From Macrostomum hystrix (Eukaryota; Platyhelminthes; Macrostomidae), in the NCBI GenBank assembly GCA_950097015.1, contig CATNEN010000008.1, forward strand, positions 806,001 through 870,000: 64,000 bases of DNA, written 5' to 3'. The position numbers were made by a program, and so were the translations under genes. Shown here in pieces: positions 56,633 to 64,000 of the stretch. The notes under the pieces are model-generated. The model searched no databases, was not told where the DNA came from, and saw only the letters and a list, made by a program, of their open reading frames with translations. Numbering within the stretch: the first letter of the stretch is position 1; every line of letters begins with the position of its first letter.

Positions 56633-58272
56633 ACGCTGCATTGCGCCGACCCGAAGGCATGACTGAGAAGGGTCTCCTCGACTATCCTTATTCACTGGCA
56701 TTTGGCATCATAGTTGGCTACGCCTTGGCTCTGATCGTTGCCGCGGTTATTGCCGCTGTGCGACGCAAAAACTGCTGCCCAATTGTTAGCGTCGATGGCA
56801 ACTGCGGCCGGAGTGGCCACGGCGCCACCAGAAACCGTGTGCCGCTGATGCAGCTGGAACAAGGCGCCTGTGCTGGTGTGGTCCATGAAGGCGAACTGGT
56901 CCGCTTGACCGCTGAGACTCACGAAGATTCGTCGACGTCTTCAGAGCCGTCTGAGTCGACTGCATTGCCAATCTTGTCACATCCGCCTGTCACGTCGAAT
57001 CGTCACAAGTCACTGGTTGTTCAAGAATCATCGGTCACATCAGAGCCCACGATTCCTGCAAAGTCGATTCCTGAAGAGCCGTCGACTCTCAAAGAGTTCT
57101 TTCCAGAAAATGCTTCGATTCCACCAGAGTCGATTTTACTAGCGGTGGCTCCCGCACCAGCAGTTGACACTGTTCTTGTCGAATCAACGAATGCGTCAAA
57201 GTCTGATCGAGATCAAGATCTTCCAGTTGACGATGCAACGGCCAGCCAGTCTATTCATAGTCAAGACGAAGCTGAGACAGATGACGAAGTGGGTAGACTG
57301 AGGCGCCTCACAGAGCAGTTGGACGCCATGCTAGACGAGTTCAGCGCTGAGGAGGTGCCGTTGGGTGACGCAGTAGCCGCAGTCGAAGCTGTCGACAGAG
57401 ATCCGGAGTCTTCAGGTGACGCAGTAGCCGCTGTCAAAGCTGTCGACAGAGATCCGGAGTCTTCAGGTGACGCAGTAGCCGCAGTCGAAGCTGTCGACAG
57501 AGATCCGGAGTCTTCAGGTGACGCAGTAGCCGCTGTCAAAGCTGTCAACAGAGATCCGGAGTCTTCAGGTGACGCAGTAGCCGCTGTCAAAGCTGTCAAC
57601 AGAGATCCGGAGTCTTCAGGTGACGCAGTAGCCGCAGTCGAAGCTGTCAACAGAGATCCGGAGTCTTCAGGTGACGCAGTAGCCGCTGTCGAAGCTGTCG
57701 ATAGAGATCCGGAGTCTTCAGGTGACGCAGTAGCCGCTGTCGAAGCTGTCGACAGAGATCCGGAGTCTTCAGGTGACGCAGTAGCTGCTGTCAAAGCTGT
57801 TGACAGAGATCCGGAGTCTTCAGGTGACGCAGTAGCCGCTGTCGAAGCTGTCAACAGAGATCCGGAGTCTTCAGGTGACGCAGTAGCCGCTGTCGAAGCT
57901 GTCGATAGAGATCCGGAGTCTTCAGGTGACGCAGTAGCCGCTGTCGAAGCTGTCGACAGAGATCCGGAGTCTTCAGGTGACGCAGTAGCTGCTGTCAAAG
58001 CTGTTGACAGAGATCCGGAGTCTTCAGGTGACGCAGTAGCCGCAGTCGAAGCTGTCAACAGAGATCCGGAGTCTTCAGGTGACGCAGTAGCCGCTGTCGA
58101 AGCTGTCTATAGAGATCCGGAGTCTTCAGGTGACGCAGTAGCCGCAGTCGAAGCTGTCGACAGAGATCCGGAGGCTCTGCTGGCAGCCCTGGCTCATGAA
58201 ATCGTGTCTCGAGCGGTGAAGCAAGCTTTGGAATTTCGCCACGCTATGGCAGCCGAGCCTAGCTTAGATTAA
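56633..58272 (+). CDS. Exon encoding a membrane segment, acidic repeat array and AKAP-like helix
   Basis: Begins after the acceptor CTTTAATTTCAG with split codon xAC. The first Met in frame is at 56659, giving 537 residues if used alone. Residues 11-34 (from that Met) are one transmembrane segment followed by RRKNCC. Next is a Ser/Glu/Pro-rich stretch, an acidic coiled segment (EVGRLRRLTEQLDAMLDEF), and 16 tandem 17-residue repeats. The end, LAALAHEIVSRAVKQALEF, matches the amphipathic spacing of PKA RII-binding helices in AKAPs. Two models fit. It may be the last exon of PARG copy 2, since donor 53771 is phase-compatible and the joined protein is 1150 residues. Or it may be a separate gene with a 5' UTR intron or trans-spliced leader. 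No close AATAAA is seen. Anchor topology is inferred. Confidence 0.65.
57364..58176 (+). repeat. 51-bp coding minisatellite (16 units)
   Basis: Each unit encodes GDAVAAVEAVDRDPESS, with E/K at one position and D/N/Y at another. Units 6-9 (57619-57822) repeat as units 10-13 (57823-58026) with the same silent differences, so a 204-bp block was duplicated. The last unit is truncated. Confidence 0.96.
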
Positions 58273-58368
58273 CCTCGATATCGGAGTGACTGAAGACTGG
58301 CTGTTTAGGCGAATATCGTGAAGATTAAGCTTCTTGGATTGCTAGTCTGGTTTAGAAGTTTTAGTGAG

Positions 58369-58392
58369 GTTAGGGTTAGGGTTAGGGTTAGT
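58369..58392. repeat. Short interstitial telomere-type repeat (TTAGGG)3
   Basis: GGTTAGGGTTAGGGTTAGGG then TTAG lies between the membrane-protein exon and the 57-bp satellite. Remaining bases of 58273-58592 show no gene. Confidence 0.85.
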
Positions 58393-58592
58393 AGGTTTGA
58401 TTTAGTATGATTTAGTAGGTTTTGTCGGATCAGGATTTGTTGTCCAATCCACAAGAGACTATGCCTTCAGCAGAATTTAGTGGTGCTATTTACAATTTTA
58501 CTAGAAATTATGAAATTATTCGTTTTTCGTTTGACTTATTTAAAAATGTGAACCAAAAATATTTACTCTATTCCATAGCGCGAAATTTTACC

Positions 58593-61500
58593 AGGAATCG
58601 CAGCTAGTGAACCTGGAATCGTAGGTGGAATTTAGCCTAAAATTTTGGCAGGAATCGCAGCTAGTGAACCTGGAATCGTATGTCGAATTTAGCATAAAAA
58701 TTGTGGCAGGAATCGCAGCTAGTGAACCTGGAATCGTAGGTCGAATTTAGCCTAAAATTGTGGCAGGAATCGCAGCTAGTGAACCTGGAATCGTAGGTGG
58801 GATTTAGCCTAAAATTGTGGCAGGAATCGCAGCTAATGAACCTGGAATCATAGGTGGGATTTAGCCTACAATTGTGGCAGGAATCGCAGCTAGGGAACCT
58901 GGAATCGTAGGTGGAATTTAGCCTACAATTGTGGCAGGAATCGCAGCTAGTGAACCTGGAATCGTAGGTGGGATTTAGCCTACAATTGTGGCAGGAATCG
59001 CAGCTAGTGAACCTGGAATCGTAGGTCGCATTTAGCCTAAAATTGTGGCTCGAATCGCAGCTAGTGAACCTGGAATCGTAGGTCAAATTTAGCCTAAAAT
59101 TGTGGCAGGAATCGCAGCTAGTGAACCTGGAATCGTAGGTCGAATTTAGCCTACAATTGTGGCAGCAATCGCAGCTAGTGAACCTGGAATCGTAGGTGGG
59201 ATTTAGCCTACAATTGTGGCAGGAATCGCAGCTAGTGAACCTGGAATCGTAGGTCGAATTTAGCCTAAAATTGTGGCAGGAATCGCAGCTAGTGAACCTG
59301 GAATCGTAGGTCGAATTTAGCCTACAATTGTGGCAGGAATCGCAGCTAGTGAACCTGGAATCGTAGGTCGAATTTAGCCTACAATTGTGGCAGGAATCGC
59401 AGCTAGTGAACGTGGAATCGTAGGTGGGATTTAGCCTAAAATTGTGGCAGGAATCGCAGCTAGTGAACCTGGAATCGTAGGTGGGATTTAGCCTAAAATT
59501 GTGGCAGGAATCGCAGCTAGTGAACCTGGAATCGTAGGTGGGATTTAGCCAAAAATTGTGGCAGGAATCGCAGCTAGTGAACCTGGAATCGTAGGTCGAA
59601 TTTAGCCTAAAATTGTGGCAGGAATCGCAGCTAGTGAACCTGGAATCGTAGGTCGAATTTAGCCTACAATTGTGGCAGGAATTGCAGCTAGTGAACCTGG
59701 AATCGTAGGTCGAATTTAGCCTACAATTGTGGCAGGAATCGCAGCTAGTGAACCTGGAATCGTAGGTGGGATTTAGCCTAAAATTGTGGCAGGAATCGCA
59801 GCTAGTGAACCTGGAATCGTAGGTCGAATTTAGCCTAAAATCGTGGCAGGAATCGCAGCTAGTGAACCTGGAATCGTAGGTGGGATTTAGCCTAAAATTG
59901 TGGCAGGAATCGCAGCTAGTGAACCTGGAATCGTAGGTCGAATTTAGCCTAAAATTGTGGCAGGAATCGCAGCTAGTGAACCTGGAATCGTAGGTCGAAT
60001 TTAGCCTACAATTGTGGCTGGAATCGCAGCTAGTGAACCTGGAATCGTAGGTCGAATTTAGCCTACAATTGTGGCAGGAATCGCAGCTAGTGAACCTGGA
60101 ATCGTAGGTGGGATTTAGCCTAAAATTGTGGCAGGAATCGCAGCTAGTGAACCTGGAATCGTAGGTCGAATTTAGCCTACAATTGTGGCAGGAATCGCAG
60201 CTAGTGAACCTGGAATCGTAGGTCGAATTTAGCCTACAATTGTGGCAGGAATCGCAGCTAGTGAACGTGGAATCGTAGGTGGGATTTAGCCTAAAATTGT
60301 GGCAGGAATCGCAGCTAGTGAACCTGGAATCGTAGGTGGGATTTAGCCTAAAATTGTGGCAGGAATCGCAGCTAGTGAACCTGGAATCGTAGGTGGGATT
60401 TAGCCAAAAATTGTGGCAGGAATCGCAGCTAGTGAACCTGGAATCGTAGGTCGAATTTAGCCTAAAATTGTGGCAGGAATCGCAGCTAGTGAACCTGGAA
60501 TCGTAGGTCGAATTTAGCCTACAATTGTGGCAGGAATTGCAGCTAGTGAACCTGGAATCGTAGGTCGAATTTAGCCTACAATTGTGGCAGGAATCGCAGC
60601 TAGTGAACCTGGAATCGTAGGTGGGATTTAGCCTAAAATTGTGGCAGGAATCGCAGCTAGTGAACCTGGAATCGTAGGTCGAATTTAGCCTAAAATCGTG
60701 GCAGGAATCGCAGCTAGTGAACCTGGAATCGTAGGTGGGATTTAGCCTAAAATTGTGGCAGGAATCGCAGCTAGTGAACCTGGAATCGTAGGTCGAATTT
60801 AGCCTAAAATTGTGGCAGGAATCGCAGCTAGTGAACCTGGAATCGTAGGTCGAATTTAGCCTACAATTGTGGCTGGAATCGCAGCTAGTGAACCTGGAAT
60901 CGTAGGTCGAATTTAGCCTACAATTGTGGCAGGAATCGCAGCTAGTGAACCTGGAATCGTAGGTGGGATTTAGCCTAAAATTGTGGCAGGAATCGCAGCT
61001 AGTGAACGTGGAATCGTAGGTGGGATTTAGCCTAAAATTGTGGCAGGAATCGCAGCTAGTGAACCTGGAATCGTAGGTGGAATTTAGCCAAAAATTGTGG
61101 CAGGAATCGCAGCTAGTGAACCTGGAATCGTAGGTCGAATTTAGCCTACAATTGTGGCTGTAATCGCAGCTAGTGAACCTGGAATCGTAGGTGGGATTTA
61201 GCCTACAATTGTGGCAGGAATCGCAGCTAGTGAACCTGGAATCGTAGGTCGAATTTAGCCTAAAATTGTGGCAGGAATCGCAGCTAGTGAACCTGGAATC
61301 GTAGGTCGAATTTAGCCTAAAATCGTGGCAGGAATCGCAGCTAGTGAACCTGGAATCGTAGGTGGGATTTAGCCTAAAATTGTGGCAGGAATCGCAGCTA
61401 GTGAACCTGGAATCGTAGGTCGAATTTAGACTACAATTGTGGCAGGAATCGCAGCTAGTGAACCTGGAATCGTAGGTGGGATTTAGCCTAAAATTGTGGC

Positions 61501-63290
61501 AGGATTCGCAGCTAGTGAACCTGGAATCGTAGGTGGGATTTAGCCAAAAATTGTGGCAGGAATCGCAGCTAGTGAACCTGGAATCGTAGGTCGAATTTAG
61601 CCTAAAATTGTGGCAGGAATCGCAGCTAGTGAACCTGGAATCGTAGGTGGGATTTAGCCTACAATTGTGGCAGGAATCGCAGCTAGTGAACCTGGAATCG
61701 TAGGTGGGATTTAGCCAAAAATTGTGGCAGGAATCGCAGCTAGTGAACCTGGAATCGTAGGTGGGATTTAGCCTAAAATTGTGGCAGGAATCGCAGCTAG
61801 TGAACCTGGAATCGTAGGTCGAATTTAGCCTACAATTGTGGCAGGAATCGCAGCTAGTGAACGTGGAATCGTAGGTGGGATTTAGCCTAAAATTGTGGCA
61901 GGAATCGCAGCTAGTGAACCTGGAATCGTAGGTCGAATTTAGCCTACAATTGTGGCAGGAATCGCAGCTAGTGAACGTGGAATCGTAGGTGGGATTTAGC
62001 CTAAAATTGTGGCAGGAATCGCAGCTAGTGAACCTGGAATCGTAGGTCGAATTTAGCCTAAAATTGTGGCAGGAATCGCAGCTAGTGAACGTGGAATCGT
62101 AGGTGGGATTTAGCCTAAAATTGTGGCAGGAATCGCAGCTAGTGAACCTGGAATCGTAGGTGAGATTTAGCCTAAAATTGTGGCAGGAATCGCAGCTAGT
62201 GAACCTGGAATCGTAGGTCGAATTTAGCCTAAAATTGTGGCAGGAATCGCAGCTAGTGAACCTGGAATCGTAGGTCGAATTTAGCCTACAATTGTGGCTG
62301 GAATCGCAGCTAGTGAACCTGGAATCGTAGGTCGAATTTAGCCTACAATTGTGGCAGGAATCGCAGCTAGTGAACCTGGAATCGTAGGTGGGATTTAGCC
62401 TAAAATTGTGGCAGGAATCGCAGCTAGTGAACGTGGAATCGTAGGTGGGATTTAGCCTAAAATTGTGGCAGGAATCGCAGCTAGTGAACCTGGAATCGTA
62501 GGTCGAATTTAGCCTAAAATTGTGGCTGTAATCGCAGCTAATGAACCTGGAATCGTAGGTGGGATTTAGCCTACAATTGTGGCAGGAATCGCAGCTAGTG
62601 AACCTGGAATCGTAGGTCGAATTTAGCCTACAATTGTGGCAGGAATCGCAGCTAGTGAACCTGGAATCGTAGGTCGAATTTAGCCTAAAATCGTGGCAGG
62701 AATCGCAGCTAGTGAACCTGGAATCGTAGGTGGGATTTAGCCTAAAATTGTGGCAGGAATCGCAGCTAGTGAACCTGGAATCGTAGGTCGAATTTAGCCT
62801 ACAATTGTGGCAGGAATCGCAGCTAGTGAACCTGGAATCGTAGGTGGGATTTAGCCAAAAATTGTGGCAGGAATCGCAGCTAGTGAACCTGGAATCGTAG
62901 GTCGAATTTAGCCTAAAATTGTGGCAGGAATCGCAGCTAGTGAACCTGGAATCGTAGGTCGAATTTAGCCTACAATTGTGGCAGGAATCACAGCTAGTGA
63001 ACCTGGAATCGTAGGTCGAATTTAGCCTACAATTGTGGCAGGAATCGCAGCTAGTGAACCTGGAATTGTAGGTGGGATTTAGCCTACAATTGTGGCAGGA
63101 ATCGCAGCTAGTGAACCTGGAATCGTAGGTCGAATTTAGCCTACAATTGTGGCAGGAATCGCAGCTAGTGAACCTGGAATCGTAGGTGGGATTTAGCCTA
63201 AAATTGTGGCAGGAATCGCAGCTAGTGAACCTGGAATCGTAGGTCGAATTTAGCCTACAATTGTGGCAGGAATTGCAGCTAGTGAACCAG
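58593..63290. repeat. 57-bp satellite array (array 6) with higher-order repeats
   Basis: About 82 units of GGAATCGCAGCTAGTGAACC followed by TGGAATCGTAGGTCGAATTT and AGCCTAAAATTGTGGCA. Two main alternations are TCGAATT/TGGGATT and CTAAAATT/CTACAATT. Marker variants recur 855 bp (15 units) apart, for example AAAATCGTGG at 59837 and 60692. The period is divisible by three, so stop-free frames arise without protein meaning. Confidence 0.97.
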
Positions 63291-63856
63291 GAATCGGAAC
63301 AAGAGCAGACAGTTTAGACCCAAATGTTTCACATCGAATTATCTATTTCGGAGGCAGGATAAATGAAAATCCAAAGCAAATTTCTCTTTATTACTTTTTA
63401 TTGACATGATTTTGAAGCATTCCAGCAGTTAACATGTCTTGGTACTATTAATTGCTAGAGCATTTTTTTATTCTAACTTTTTATTGCTCGGAAACAGTTG
63501 AAGGCTCGAAGGCTTCGGTCTTCGATGTTTGTTACTTGACTTTGTTTTAAACTGGCGTTAAATTGACATTTTGTTTTAAATTGTTTTTGTTTTGTTTTTA
63601 TTGTTGTTTTTAAATTGACAGTCTTCCCATGCCTAGCACACGCGTGACACGTTTACATATCAATGCTTTTCTTATTCGATAAATAAACACATTCGTTTTG
63701 ATTATTACAAGTGTGTACTAAAGTTCATTACCACCGCTTAAGGTTGTACCTGGTAGTTTACGGCGGGTGTTTGAAATTCGATTGAAAACTATTGGCATTT
63801 TGTCTTTATCAGCTTTTCATGAGCTTATGAGAACATTTTGTAACTGGAAACTCAGC
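63291..63856. other. Unique sequence after the satellite, no gene seen
   Basis: AT-rich, with T-rich runs near 63540-63620. No exon, RNA gene or repeat family recognised. Confidence 0.4.
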
Positions 63857-64000
63857 GACATCTCTCCCTGATCTCATCTCTCCCTTATCTCATCTCTCCC
63901 TTATCTCATCTCTCCCTTATCTCATCTCTCCCTTATCTCATATCGCCCTTATCTCATCTCTCCCTTATCTCATCTCTCCCTTATCTCATATCGCCCTTAT
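63857..64000. repeat. 16-bp pyrimidine-rich minisatellite (array 7), runs off the window
   Basis: Units of CTCATCTCTCCCTTAT with a CATATCGCCC variant, about nine copies before the window ends. Clearly related in sequence to array 4 inside the ETS intron. Confidence 0.9.

Noticed and set aside
57261-58058. 265-residue minus-strand open frame over the 51-bp array
   Set aside because: It mirrors the plus-strand coding repeat and lacks any unique domain.
58369-58392. A chromosome end
   Set aside because: Only three TTAGGG units, with 5.6 kb of further sequence beyond them.
58661-59086. Cys-containing 19-residue repeat frame (TYDSRFTSCDS...) on the minus strand
   Set aside because: The 57-bp satellite is stop-free only in part and the frame breaks by indels; non-coding satellite is simpler.
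30271-63290. CRISPR-like direct repeats
   Set aside because: The tandem arrays have no unique spacers between units, and the genome is eukaryotic.

Overview
This window reads as nuclear DNA of a protostome animal with many repeats. The genes have spliceosomal introns with GT-AG borders. They include an innexin, an atypical invertebrate-type soluble guanylate cyclase, a nuclear receptor, an ETS factor, a Tubby-like protein, an SLC26 transporter and two poly(ADP-ribose) glycohydrolases. Several tRNA-derived SINE families, very long minisatellites and a short TTAGGG run are also present. A free-living flatworm such as Macrostomum is my best guess, but this is inference; the sequence only firmly supports an innexin-bearing invertebrate.

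Layout. 0.15-1.65 kb: 24-bp minisatellite. 2.4-3.7 kb: single-exon nuclear receptor (+). 6.6-12.9 kb: eight-exon Gyc-88E-type guanylate cyclase (-), carrying one in-frame TAA in exon 4 and several SINEs in its introns. 15.5-16.1 kb: Tctex1-domain dynein light chain (+). 17.0-19.5 kb: intronless SLC26 anion transporter (-). 22.7-25.3 kb: five-exon Tubby/TULP gene (+). 27.3-35.1 kb: three-exon innexin (-) whose first intron holds about 4.2 kb of 23-bp and 18-bp minisatellites. 37.0-39.2 kb: three-exon ETS gene (+). 39.6-41.4 kb: 17-bp array with a CAGCTG E-box in nearly every unit, just upstream of a TATA-type promoter and a small secreted six-cysteine protein (42.2-42.5 kb). 45.3-58.3 kb: tandem PARG duplicates. 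58.6-63.3 kb: 57-bp satellite with higher-order structure.

Most striking is the PARG pair. The copies share intron positions and phases, and a 95-nt second exon, but differ at both ends. Copy 1 has an N-terminal array of 25 x 21 residues and a basic tail. Copy 2 begins with an N-myristoylation-type MGxxxSK. Each copy can also be spliced, in phase, from a GAAG|GT donor to a downstream exon that starts ACGCT. For copy 2 that exon encodes a transmembrane segment, a 16 x 17-residue acidic array and a C-terminal helix resembling the PKA RII-binding helix of AKAPs. If the splice is real, copy 2 is a membrane-anchored, potentially PKA-tethering PARG. If it is not, the exon belongs to a separate membrane protein.

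The other genes show no shared pathway, as expected for animal genomic DNA. Three tRNA-headed SINE families (named A, B and C here) occur in introns and spacers. Target-site duplications and one nested insertion show real retroposition and a relative order of activity.
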